A stretch of DNA of 9,073 nucleotides, taken from positions 1 to 9,073 of the forward strand of contig CALCCV010000056.1 in NCBI GenBank assembly GCA_937900305.1, written 5' to 3'. Under the pieces are notes generated by a model, which was not told the origin of the DNA, searched no databases, and saw only the letters and a program-made list of their open reading frames with translations. Position numbers and translations under genes: made by a program. Within the stretch, counting starts at the first letter, position 1; the number at the start of each line of letters is the position of its first letter. Shown piece after piece: positions 1 to 6,773 of this stretch. The DNA is from an uncultured Pseudobdellovibrionaceae bacterium (lineage in GTDB: Bacteria > Bdellovibrionota > Bdellovibrionia > Bdellovibrionales > Bdellovibrionaceae).

Positions 1-532
1 CCCCTCGACTTCCGGTGTAGTAAGTGCGAAAGATTTTTTTTCCATTGCGAACAAAAACGCTGAGGACATGTTCGCGATTTCCATCGATCCCAAGATCTTC
101 GTTGAATGAATTTTTCCAGGCAGAGTACCAAGGAACTTTCCAACCCATCCGTTTGTGATGTCGTTTGATGCTTTTGAGCGGTGCGTGAGACACCAGCGCC
201 ATTGAGGTGTCGCGGGCATGCAAGTGTGCCAGGTGAGGAATTTGATCTCCGAAAAAAGAGCAGCCTCGGCAAAAAGTGTCATCTTTGGGGTGATACATGA
301 AATGATAGAGGATCAGTTGTCGCCGGCCTTCGAAAAGATCCAAAAAATTCGCTGAGCCGCCGGGTCCTTCAAAAACGTATTCTGAAGACATCTCTATCAT
401 CGGCAGACGTCGTCGTTGGGCATTTAAACGATCACGTTCGCGGATGTTCTTTTTTTCTTTGAGCCGAAATTTTTCCACGGCTTTACGAAATTCTTTTTCA
501 GAAACTACACTTGGCAATTCTTTTCGACTCAT
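1..532 (-). CDS. DUF899 family thioredoxin-like protein (3' end outside window)
   Basis: The first 177 residues read without a stop from an ATG at 530-532 to the window edge, so the C-terminus is missing. A Shine-Dalgarno AGGAG lies about 7 bases upstream of the ATG and fixes the start. The N-terminal 50 residues are charged and helical. They are followed by FEGRRQLILYHFMYHP (about 63-82), a CRGC dithiol-like motif at 88-91, GDQIPHLAHLHARDTS and RMGWKVPWYS. This series is characteristic of the DUF899 family, which has a thioredoxin-like fold; many members keep a Cys pair in this position. No signal peptide is present, so the protein is probably cytoplasmic. The biochemical role of the family is not established, and a redox role is inference from the fold and CxxC. 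It is transcribed in the same direction as the glycosyltransferase gene upstream, but the 138-bp gap and a candidate terminator suggest its own transcript. Confidence 0.88.
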   Translation of the reverse strand, partial: MSRKELPSVVSEKEFRKAVEKFRLKEKKNIRERDRLNAQRRRLPMIEMSSEYVFEGPGGSANFLDLFEGRRQLILYHFMYHPKDDTFCRGCSFFGDQIPHLAHLHARDTSMALVSHAPLKSIKRHHKRMGWKVPWYSAWKNSFNEDLGIDGNREHVLSVFVRNGKKIFRTYYTGSRG

Positions 533-553
533 AAAATTCTCCTAACTTCGGAT

Positions 554-595
554 CTAATCCTCGCTCACTAAAAATGGCGAGTCAAAAAATCAATG
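554..595 (-). promoter_or_regulatory. Candidate promoter region of the DUF899 gene
   Basis: On the minus strand the leader of the DUF899 gene contains TTGATT and an overlapping TTGACT, which could serve as -35 boxes, followed by an AT-rich stretch and TAGTGA or TTAGAT as poor -10 candidates. A 5-bp inverted repeat (CTCGC at 560-564, GCGAG at 577-581) lies in the same place and could be an operator. Neither element matches consensus well, so this is only a position guess. Confidence 0.2.
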
Positions 596-637
596 AGTCT
601 TTGTGTTTTCTATGATTTGTCGCCGAAGACAGGTGTT

Positions 638-658
638 AAAAAGTTCGACACGTCAACT
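638..658 (-). terminator. Weak intrinsic terminator candidate after the glycosyltransferase gene
   Basis: On the minus strand, 12 bases past the glycosyltransferase stop, AGTTGAC and GTC-g-AACT can pair with one bulged G. The hairpin runs directly into five T residues (638-642). The stem is short and low in GC, so termination could be partial. Its position between two genes of the same strand fits the end of the yceI-glycosyltransferase transcript. Confidence 0.35.
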
Positions 659-670
659 GACCAACTCAGT

Positions 671-2233
671 TCAGTTGCGGTTGGCCACCAGTGACCAGAG
701 ATTCATTTGAGTCTGAAATCCTGATTCAGAAAGGTGTTTTTGAAGGCTGAGCTTGTTAGGTCCGTCTTCGTCGTGGCTACCGAAGTATTCGATAAAATCG
801 GATTGGGCGATTTCTGTTTTCAGATCTTCGATCAGGTAGGGTTCGGACCAAACTAACACGCGGAGATTGTCTTTGGCCTTGGCTTCGATGATCAGAGAAG
901 CAGCTAAATCTCGAGTGGGACCACGCCGGAGAATCCACAAGTGTCGACAGGGACTTTCGCAGCGGGTTGAGTTGTCGCGGGCGAGGTTTCGAAAAGGTCC
1001 ACCAAAAAAATCATAGCGAGAACGCTCAACGCCCCAGTTGCTATGGAGGGCTGGCCACAACAGTGTCGAGAGGATCAGAACGCGCGCCAACCTGGAACGC
1101 CAGAACGTCTGTGACTGTTTTAAAACGGCCACGAAATAAAAAATTCCCAGACTGACCAACCAACCCAAGGCGGGCAAAGCCATTGTGTAGTAACGAATTC
1201 GATGCAAGTGTTTATCAATAATTAAGGCCATTAGCATCACGGCCGCAACAGTGGCTCCGAGAAAAATAAAAAGCTCAACCAAAAATCTTCGCCGCTCAGG
1301 CTGACGACGCCACATTTGGACAAGACCACACACCGCCAATCCAAAAATCGCTCCCGAAGCAACAAACTCCAGAGTCGAATGACTGGCCGAGATCAATTTT
1401 AAGAAATTAAAAAAGACAGCCTTTAAGTCGGCGAGAGGCCCGAGGTAGCCATGATCTTGATCGGGACGGGCGTGTCGTTGCGCGAGATAGTATGGCCATA
1501 CCAAAATCGCAGATAGAATCAGGGGAACCAGACTGACGGCTTTGCTCAACAAGATCTCGAACCGTCGTCTTGACGTTTGAGCCCTTGCCAGTTCGATCAA
1601 AGAAAAAATCGAAATCATCAGTGCGCCGATGAAGCCACCTAAAAAGTTAGTCAGGAGACTGAGGCCCAGTACAGTGGCTTCGCCGAAATTCCAGAAGGGA
1701 ATATACTTTCTTTTGGTTTCGAAGTTGACACGAACACGAAACCAAAACTGAAGGAGTAGCAATAAATTTACAAATAGGTAGGGGCGAGCTTCCACCGAAA
1801 AAAAGAAACAGCCAGACATGGCCGATGAAAAAGCGATGACAAAAAGCTCCTCTCGGCGATCCACTTTTTGTAGTTTGCAAATTTGGTGAATAACGAACAT
1901 AGAAATAAACCAACAGAGCGTCGAAAAAAAGCGCAACCAAAACAACGTGTTGCTTGTGAGATCTGCCCACGCTTTCAGGGCCCAAAAATAGAGAGGTGGG
2001 TGAACGTCGCGCCGTCGAAGGTCGTCGCCGATGGTCGAAAAATCAATCGTTGCTGCAAAACGAGCTTTCAACTCGGCTATCGACACAGCTGCCTCGGGGA
2101 AATTCATATCCGCGAGGCCAGCAATCGTAATCAATGTCAGGGATTCGTCGTGATCAACTCCTCGTTCAACAAGGGCGGGGAGATGTGCAAGCATCAAGGC
2201 GACGATCAAAAAAAAATAGCTATAAGACTTCAA
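671..2233 (-). CDS. GT-C-fold membrane glycosyltransferase (GT39/PMT-2-like)
   Basis: This 520-residue polytopic inner-membrane protein has about nine hydrophobic segments (near 4-20, 95-118, 128-168, 186-210, 231-250, 290-306, 318-340, 349-371, 383-396) and a soluble tail of about 120 residues. DHDE (27-30), in the first periplasmic loop, matches the acidic motif of GT39/ArnT-like enzymes. HPPLYFWALKAW (78-89), EARPY (148-152) and RYYTMALPAL (347-356) are further hallmarks of this superfamily. Family members transfer sugars from polyprenyl-phosphate donors to lipid, glycan or protein acceptors on the periplasmic side; donor and acceptor here cannot be read from sequence. The start is a TTG at 2231-2233, 14 bp after the yceI stop, without a clear Shine-Dalgarno. 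The first ATG in frame is at codon 14 and would remove most of the first membrane helix, so TTG is preferred. Co-transcription and translational coupling with yceI are likely but inferred. Confidence 0.85.
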   Translation of the reverse strand: MKSYSYFFLIVALMLAHLPALVERGVDHDESLTLITIAGLADMNFPEAAVSIAELKARFAATIDFSTIGDDLRRRDVHPPLYFWALKAWADLTSNTLFWLRFFSTLCWFISMFVIHQICKLQKVDRREELFVIAFSSAMSGCFFFSVEARPYLFVNLLLLLQFWFRVRVNFETKRKYIPFWNFGEATVLGLSLLTNFLGGFIGALMISIFSLIELARAQTSRRRFEILLSKAVSLVPLILSAILVWPYYLAQRHARPDQDHGYLGPLADLKAVFFNFLKLISASHSTLEFVASGAIFGLAVCGLVQMWRRQPERRRFLVELFIFLGATVAAVMLMALIIDKHLHRIRYYTMALPALGWLVSLGIFYFVAVLKQSQTFWRSRLARVLILSTLLWPALHSNWGVERSRYDFFGGPFRNLARDNSTRCESPCRHLWILRRGPTRDLAASLIIEAKAKDNLRVLVWSEPYLIEDLKTEIAQSDFIEYFGSHDEDGPNKLSLQKHLSESGFQTQMNLWSLVANRN

Positions 2234-2247
2234 ACTGTTGGAGTTTC

Positions 2248-2736
2248 TTATTTTTGGACGGGTAAGATCGCCACAACGGTGAGCTCGTCTTTCACACCGA
2301 CGCCCATGTACTTAGTGCCTTCGACTTTGTAGTCGGAAAGTTTCAACGGGAACGTCGCTTCAACCTTGTCTCCTTTGATGACGTAAGTGCCGCTGATCGG
2401 TTTTTCGATTCCACGAATTTTTACTTTGCCCGTGCCTTTGCCGTTTTCGCCAGTGGCAGAGATTAACACGGCTTCAGGGAATTTTGCAGTCTCAAGTTTG
2501 TCTTGGGTGTGTTTGTCTCTCAGTTCAATGCCAGTCTTGAGTGTTTTCAAATTCACTACGATATTTTCGGCTGAAATTTTTGTGCCTTGAACTTTCACCG
2601 CACCTTTAACGTCAGACGTTGTACCGATGAAGTTCCCGGCCGGAGAAAGTTTGAACGTCACGCTCACTTGAGCGACCGCAAAACTTGAAAACAAAAGAAT
2701 TAGCGAAGTTGATGTAAAAGCCTTGATGAAATTCAT
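2248..2736 (-). CDS. YceI family secreted lipid-binding-like protein
   Basis: The 162-residue protein starts at an ATG preceded by GGAGG (2744-2748) at ideal spacing. Residues 1-22 form a Sec signal peptide ending FAVA before Q23, so the mature protein of about 140 residues should be periplasmic or exported. Family-typical blocks are LKTGIELRDKHTQDKLE (66-82), KFPEA (85-89) and YMGVGVKDELTV (143-154) near the C-terminus. YceI proteins fold as a lipocalin-like barrel, and structurally known members bind polyisoprenoid or amphipathic lipids; the ligand here is unknown. It is the first gene of a probable two-gene unit with the glycosyltransferase. This is suggestive because GT-C enzymes use polyprenyl-phosphate sugars, although a shared lipid substrate is speculation. 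Length is normal for the secreted form and no domain is missing. Confidence 0.93.
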   Translation of the reverse strand: MNFIKAFTSTSLILLFSSFAVAQVSVTFKLSPAGNFIGTTSDVKGAVKVQGTKISAENIVVNLKTLKTGIELRDKHTQDKLETAKFPEAVLISATGENGKGTGKVKIRGIEKPISGTYVIKGDKVEATFPLKLSDYKVEGTKYMGVGVKDELTVVAILPVQK

Positions 2737-2961
2737 GGGAATGCCTCCGTATTTGGAAAATGGTCTTTAAGAAAGAGTATGGCACAGTTGCGCAATGAAT
2801 CGAAGCAGTTCTCGTCGGAGGTCTTATTTTGTAGCGGATTCGATTGTCTAGATCTTTGTCGATTATGGCTCGAATAAGTCCTTGGAATGGGTTTCCTTGC
2901 GGAGCGACTTGTAAGACAAATGACTTGTTGGCTAGGTTTGGAGCTATCCATAGGAGGATGT
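2737..2961. promoter_or_regulatory. Divergent intergenic region between yceI and the plus-strand secreted protein gene
   Basis: This 225-bp gap must hold the promoters of two divergent genes. No pair of boxes close to the sigma-70 consensus was found on either strand. The weak plus-strand option is TTGTAA (about 2911) with TAGGTT about 18 bases on. The weak minus-strand option is TTGCGC with TCTTAA at 17 bases. Two near-identical octamers, TCGATTGT (2840-2847) and TCGATTAT (2859-2866), flank AGATCT and could be regulator half-sites. Confidence 0.35.
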
Positions 2962-3411
2962 ATGAGTCGATGTCTGAGTCTCAGGCCCAGTTTATTTCTT
3001 TCAGCGATCGCGGCAGTTTTTTTGAGTGCCAGTGCAAGTTTTGCTGGTATCGAGCCAGGGGTTTACTCAGGCCTCAATGAGGCCGGGAGTATCTGCACTA
3101 TGACGGTGGGAGAAACCTATTTCGAAAACAATGTTCCACACCCTTTGAATGAGCGGATCAAAATTGAAATCGATGGTTTGGCACTTTTGGTGCGTCACCC
3201 CTCGGTCATCAATGTGGCTGAATCGGTAGCGGGTTTTGATCACGATCATTTTGAAGCCATTGTGCCAACGCCCACCGGAGCAAAGGCCTTTGTTATCGAT
3301 ATGAGTCACGTCGCCGGGTCCGAGGGTCCATTGCGCTTTACGTCCATCGAAAACTTTTGGCGGGAAGGTCGAAAAGTGAAAGTCACTTGCGATCGCCTCA
3401 CACGCCCATAA
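2962..3411 (+). CDS. Small secreted protein of unknown function
   Basis: The protein is 149 residues long. An ATG at 2962 is chosen because AGGAGG (2952-2957) stands 4 bases ahead and because the reading from here begins with a clean Sec signal peptide: MSRCLSLRPS, then a hydrophobic core, then SASASFA with cleavage expected before G29. A longer reading from 2887 has no ribosome site and spoils the signal peptide. The mature part of about 120 residues has two cysteines, C45 and C143, near its two ends, which could form a disulfide in the periplasm. There is no lipobox, since C4 lies before the hydrophobic core. The body looks like a small beta-rich domain (EPGVYSGL at the start, KIEIDGLALLVRHP in the middle). 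I do not recognise a family. It is the only plus-strand gene here and converges on the phosphatase gene with a 21-bp gap, so it is probably monocistronic. Confidence 0.82.
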   Translation: MSRCLSLRPSLFLSAIAAVFLSASASFAGIEPGVYSGLNEAGSICTMTVGETYFENNVPHPLNERIKIEIDGLALLVRHPSVINVAESVAGFDHDHFEAIVPTPTGAKAFVIDMSHVAGSEGPLRFTSIENFWREGRKVKVTCDRLTRP

Positions 3412-3432
3412 AGTCTTAAAATTTCCTGTGGG

Positions 3433-4665
3433 CTAATTGAGTTTAACCTTAGTGCTTTGGACGCCTTTGCCTTCGATGTCTTTGATTTCCAAAAGCACTT
3501 CGCGAGCGGACCAGTTGATGGTTACGAAACCAAAGTTTTCAGGATTGAATGGTGGTGCCAAATAGCTGGGGTCTGACTCTTTTAGGTCTCCAGGGCGATT
3601 AAGGCTTGAGGCGGTCAGATCATAGATCGGTCCAAATGCTTTGACCTCTTGCTTGGCGATCGCTGCTAGATGCCGATCGCCGCTGAGAACAATTAAATTT
3701 TTAACTTTCGTTTTGGCCAGCAAATCAAAAAATCGTTTTTTTTCATGGGGAAAATTCGCCCATTTTTCAAAACCTGGAGTTTCAGCCACAAACTGAATAC
3801 TTGAAATTAAAAATCTCACGTCCGCCGGTTCTTTGAGTTGCGCCTCGAGCCACCGCCACTGCTTTTCTCCCAATAGAGTGGTGCTGGTGTCCGTCGTCGG
3901 CAAAAATTTAATCAGTGGTTGCGAAGTGTCTTCGTTTTTTTTCAAAGGACTGCGGTAAGACCGGGTGTCGAGCATAATAAACTGAACTCGTTGTTGCGCT
4001 TGCTTTTGCGCAGGTACTGACACTGATTTTCTTCTTCTGGAAGATTTTTTTGTCGGAATTTGGGTCGGGCCAATGATTTTCGCATAGTAAAGGCCATCCT
4101 CCAGCTTCCACGGGAGGTAGTCCTTCACGAAACGCCAGTAGTTCAAGAAGGCACCTCGCGCCACCCCTTTTTCAGGGTTGTCTGCACCGCCATCGTTTTG
4201 ACCAAAATCGTGATCGTCCCACGTCACTAAGAAGGGAACTTTGGATCTGAGATTGCGATATCCCTCAATGCGATCCAGTTTTTTATATTGATCTGAGATC
4301 GGCTTTTGCTCAGGTTTGCTTGCATAGACGTTGTCACCGATGAACAAAAACAAGTCTGGGTGCGCCCCTTGGATGGCCGACCAAATGGGCTGATCCTCGT
4401 CCTGGTTGGCGCAAGACCCGACGGCAAATTGAGAAATGACTTGATCGAGATCCAAGCCCCGAGGCTGCAGCGGGCCAGGTCCATGGGACACGGATGATGA
4501 GTCGCCGGATTCACTCGAGGAATTTGATGTCGAATTTAATTTTGATTTCGAGGAAGAGGACGAGGCGCAGGACACAACCGCGCTACAGAAAATAGCTAAA
4601 GAAAAAAATTGAAGAACCAAACGACGAATAAAATAACGAGATGAGATTGAACTTGAGGTTTTCAT
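3433..4665 (-). CDS. PhoD-like metallophosphoesterase lipoprotein (alkaline phosphatase D family)
   Basis: Counted from the ATG at 4663-4665 the protein has 410 residues. Residues 1-33 are a lipoprotein signal peptide: basic SSRYFIRR, a hydrophobic core, and lipobox VVSC with C33 as the acylated residue. A serine-rich linker (34-60) follows, presumably tethering the enzyme to the membrane. The catalytic domain shows the PhoD order: FAVGSC (80-85), FIGDNVY (108-114), VTWDDHDFG (147-155), MLDTR (231-235) and LSGDRHLAA (327-335). The D and H residues in these motifs are the metal ligands of this family, which hydrolyses phosphomonoesters or diesters, often with calcium and iron. The substrate here is unknown. 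A basic insert around 203-226 (TKKSSRRRKS) sits before LDTR. AGAGGA abuts the ATG, an awkward spacing; TTG codons at 4680 and 4701 in the same frame are alternative starts. It lies 51 bp behind the acidic-protein gene and may share its transcript. Confidence 0.9.
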   Translation of the reverse strand: MKTSSSISSRYFIRRLVLQFFSLAIFCSAVVSCASSSSSKSKLNSTSNSSSESGDSSSVSHGPGPLQPRGLDLDQVISQFAVGSCANQDEDQPIWSAIQGAHPDLFLFIGDNVYASKPEQKPISDQYKKLDRIEGYRNLRSKVPFLVTWDDHDFGQNDGGADNPEKGVARGAFLNYWRFVKDYLPWKLEDGLYYAKIIGPTQIPTKKSSRRRKSVSVPAQKQAQQRVQFIMLDTRSYRSPLKKNEDTSQPLIKFLPTTDTSTTLLGEKQWRWLEAQLKEPADVRFLISSIQFVAETPGFEKWANFPHEKKRFFDLLAKTKVKNLIVLSGDRHLAAIAKQEVKAFGPIYDLTASSLNRPGDLKESDPSYLAPPFNPENFGFVTINWSAREVLLEIKDIEGKGVQSTKVKLN

Positions 4666-4704
4666 TCCTCTACTTTGCAATCTCTCTCGGGGGAGTGTCA
4701 AATA

Positions 4705-4728
4705 TCAGTGCATTTCTCAGTGCATTTC
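4705..4728. repeat. Exact 12-bp tandem duplication at the end of the acidic-protein gene
   Basis: TCAGTGCATTTC occurs twice head to tail (4705-4716 and 4717-4728). On the minus strand each copy reads GAA ATG CAC TGA. The first copy supplies the final Glu-Met-His and stop of the acidic protein; the second repeats the same codons and stop in frame just behind it. Confidence 0.95.
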
Positions 4729-5385
4729 TTCGCGCGGAATTTTTTGAACTCCATCGCGAGTCACGCGAACAGTTTGCGAATGTTTGTTGTCGTACTCTTT
4801 CAAATAACCGGATTCGCGGGCGTCGGCTTCGTTCATTGAACCAAAGGCCGTTTCGTCGTAAGTCACCCCTTCATCAGTGTCACTTTCGATGTCGCCGTTG
4901 AGGGCATTGGCAATGACTTCATCAATCGACTCATCGTCGCTTTCGTCGTCCAGCGAAAAGTCGTCTTGCAAGTCCGCAATCGGAGTTCGCGGAGCTTTTG
5001 CCAATCCTCGATGAATGAGATCTTCATCCGTTTTTAAATTGACCTCTTCCAGACCGCCTGGAGTTTCGTCCGGAAATTCGTCAGAGAGGTGGTGGCCTTG
5101 AGCATTGGCATCGGCAATGCGCACCGATCGATCCATCTGCGACTTCAGATCCCGACCGGTCGACATGTCTTCCACGGCCGCTTCTTCCAAATCGACCGAG
5201 CGGCTGCGTTTTAGAAAACGACCGGATTGACCGAGTTTTGGTTCGGTGCCAAGAGCCGTTTCGTCTTGATCAGAGAGAATCAGATTTTCATCGTTCTCTT
5301 GAGTGTCCCTCTCGACAGCTTCACCGTCGTTGGCACCATTCATCTCAACTTCGTTCTCAATTTCGTTGGCGTTTTGTGAAGCCAT
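4717..5385 (-). CDS. Highly acidic, probably disordered protein of unknown function
   Basis: The protein has 222 residues. The ATG at 5383-5385 has GGAGGTG 3-5 bases upstream and is preferred over an in-frame extension to 5502 that has no ribosome site. By count it contains 58 Asp or Glu against 21 Lys or Arg, with no cysteine and no tryptophan, and few large hydrophobics. It has no signal peptide or membrane segment, so it should be cytoplasmic unless exported by another route. Low-complexity acidic runs are centred on DDFSLDDESDDESIDE (141-156) and SDTDEGVTYDET (168-179). A basic patch FLKRSRS (57-63) and a less acidic tail, QTVRVTRDGVQKIPREE (204-220), interrupt this. I do not recognise a family. 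Possible roles are a disordered partner or chaperone of a basic protein, or a nucleic-acid mimic, none supported beyond composition. It follows the prp operon terminator and precedes the PhoD-like gene. Its last codons and stop are tandemly duplicated. Confidence 0.75.
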   Translation of the reverse strand: MASQNANEIENEVEMNGANDGEAVERDTQENDENLILSDQDETALGTEPKLGQSGRFLKRSRSVDLEEAAVEDMSTGRDLKSQMDRSVRIADANAQGHHLSDEFPDETPGGLEEVNLKTDEDLIHRGLAKAPRTPIADLQDDFSLDDESDDESIDEVIANALNGDIESDTDEGVTYDETAFGSMNEADARESGYLKEYDNKHSQTVRVTRDGVQKIPREEMH

Positions 5386-5425
5386 GAGCACCTCCATACT
5401 CTCCAGTGAACGCCTTCCTATTCGA

Positions 5426-5439
5426 AATTCAAATGAATT
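5426..5439. promoter_or_regulatory. Palindrome upstream of the acidic-protein gene, possible operator
   Basis: AATTCA-AA-TGAATT is a perfect 6-bp inverted repeat with a 2-bp spacer, 41-54 bases ahead of the ATG of the acidic-protein gene. It overlaps a second palindrome, TTCGAA (5421-5426). The distance fits a promoter or operator, and the AT-rich sequence makes a chance occurrence fairly possible. Confidence 0.3.
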
Positions 5440-5500
5440 GCACAAACACCGAAGAATGACACCATTGAGGGCCAGGAGTTTTGTTGTCTGCCAGGGAAAC

Positions 5501-5537
5501 AAGAAAAAGCAAGAGGCATGGACCTATGTCCGATGCC
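5501..5537 (-). terminator. Probable rho-independent terminator of the prp operon
   Basis: On the minus strand, 17 bases past the prpC stop, GGCAT-c-GGAC pairs with GTCC-ATGCC around an ATAG loop: nine base pairs with one bulged C (5515-5537). It is followed by a T-rich tract TCTTGCTTTTTCTT. The T run starts about six bases after the stem, a little late for an ideal terminator, but the hairpin is GC-containing and correctly placed between prpC and an independently translated gene. Confidence 0.55.
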
Positions 5538-5554
5538 CTATGCCATCTGTCTTT

Positions 5555-6724
5555 TTATCTGCGGTCAGAGATGGGGATCACTTTGCGTTGAGGAGCTCCG
5601 ATGTATTCGCTCAAGGGGCGAATGATGCGGTTGTTGGCCACTTGCTCCATGATGTGAGCCGACCAGCCCGTTGTTCGCGCCATCACAAAAATGGGAGTGA
5701 AAAAATCAATTTCAAAACCCATCATGAAATACGCAGGACCCGCTGGAAAATCGAGATTGGGATAAATCTTTTTCTTCTCGACCATGACTTTTTCAAGTGA
5801 GTTGTACATTTGCATCCACTTTTGTTCGCCGATGGTGTCGGCCATCACTTGGGCGTACTTTTTCATGGTGGGAACGCGCGAGTCGCCTGATTTGTAAACG
5901 CGGTGGCCAAAGCCCATGACTTTTCGCTTTTGCGCAAGGGCGTCGATCATCCACTGTTCAGCTTTCGCAGGGTCGGCAATCTCTTTCATCATGTGCATGA
6001 CTTGTTCGTTGGCTCCACCGTGCAAAGGGCCCTTCAATGCCCCGATTCCAGCGACGGTGGCGCTGTACAAATCAGATTCTGTCGAAGCCACCACACGGGC
6101 TGTGAAGGTGGATGCGTTAAAGCTGTGTTCGGCGTACAATATCAAAGAAACATCAAAAGCTTTGACGATTTTCGCATCGGGAACTTTTCCGAAACACATG
6201 TGAAAAAAGTTTTCCGACAAAGTCAGATCAGCTTTTGGGGCAATGTACTCTAAACCTTTTTTAAAACGATAGTCAGCTGCTACCATTGTAGGAATTTTCG
6301 CAAGCAACAAAATCGCTTTGTCCAAGTTCGTCGCTGGAGACTTATCCCACACGCGAACATCTTCACAACCTAAGTAACTAACGGCCGTGCGGATTGAGTC
6401 CATGGGATGACAGTTGTGTGGGAGAGCCTTGATCACACCCAAAAGATTTTTTGAAATTTCGCGGTGACCGCGCTCCAATTTTTCAAAGTCTTTGAGCTGC
6501 TGAGTGTTTGGCAGTTCGCCGTTGTACATCAAATAAGCGACTTCTTCAAAACGGCAGTTTTCGGCCAGATCTTGAACGGGATAGCCTCGATAGACCAAAG
6601 AGTTCGTTTCGGCGTTCACTTTTGAAACTGACGAAGTGTCGATGACCGATCCTTCGAGGCCTTTTTTGGTGTTCACTTTTTCAGGTTCTGGAACGTAGTC
6701 GGGATTGACGTAATTTTTATCCAT
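5555..6724 (-). CDS. prpC: 2-methylcitrate synthase (citrate synthase family)
   Basis: This enzyme of 389 residues condenses propionyl-CoA with oxaloacetate to 2-methylcitrate, the entry step of the methylcitrate cycle, in the cytoplasm. It belongs to the citrate synthase family and carries the three catalytic residues in their expected settings: H235 in GPLHGGANE, H274 in GFGHRVYK and D325 in NLDFPAG. The N-terminal block LVYRGYPVQDLAENCRFEEV (43-62) and the absence of an N-terminal extension match the short type I or methylcitrate synthases. Sequence alone does not separate citrate from methylcitrate synthase in this group; the assignment to PrpC rests mainly on its place behind prpD and prpB. 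The start ATG at 6722-6724 has only a weak purine-rich GCGAGAAA ahead. It lies 61 bp after prpB, the only real gap in the operon, so its expression may be set separately. Confidence 0.9.
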   Translation of the reverse strand: MDKNYVNPDYVPEPEKVNTKKGLEGSVIDTSSVSKVNAETNSLVYRGYPVQDLAENCRFEEVAYLMYNGELPNTQQLKDFEKLERGHREISKNLLGVIKALPHNCHPMDSIRTAVSYLGCEDVRVWDKSPATNLDKAILLLAKIPTMVAADYRFKKGLEYIAPKADLTLSENFFHMCFGKVPDAKIVKAFDVSLILYAEHSFNASTFTARVVASTESDLYSATVAGIGALKGPLHGGANEQVMHMMKEIADPAKAEQWMIDALAQKRKVMGFGHRVYKSGDSRVPTMKKYAQVMADTIGEQKWMQMYNSLEKVMVEKKKIYPNLDFPAGPAYFMMGFEIDFFTPIFVMARTTGWSAHIMEQVANNRIIRPLSEYIGAPQRKVIPISDRR

Positions 6725-6747
6725 CAGTTTCTCGCTTTCTTAAAAGA

Positions 6748-6773
6748 TTCACAAGGTCAAGGTTCACAAGGTC
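6748..6773. repeat. Two 11-bp direct repeats in the prpB-prpC gap
   Basis: TTCACAAGGTC occurs exactly at 6748-6758 and again at 6763-6773, a 15-bp period, between the prpB stop and the prpC start. It may be a regulator or RNA-binding site or a simple duplication; the sequence does not decide. Confidence 0.85.

Noticed and set aside
1883..2332. A 149-codon plus-strand open frame across the glycosyltransferase and yceI genes
   Set aside because: It lies antisense to two strongly supported genes, spans their boundary, has no ribosome site and encodes a basic, composition-driven peptide with no domain.
2844..3080. A 78-codon plus-strand frame starting at an ATG next to the ribosome site of the secreted protein
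   Set aside because: Its frame overlaps the signal-peptide gene, its own start has no ribosome site, and the ATG at 2962 with a signal peptide explains the AGGAGG better.
3404..3433. Inverted repeat GCCCA/TGGGC between the convergent genes as a two-way terminator
   Set aside because: The stem is only 5 bp with a 20-base loop, and no T tract follows in either direction.
4696..4701. A perfect TTGACA -35 box on the minus strand ahead of the PhoD-like gene
   Set aside because: No acceptable -10 element lies 15-19 bases further on, and the site is only about 30 bases from the chosen ATG.
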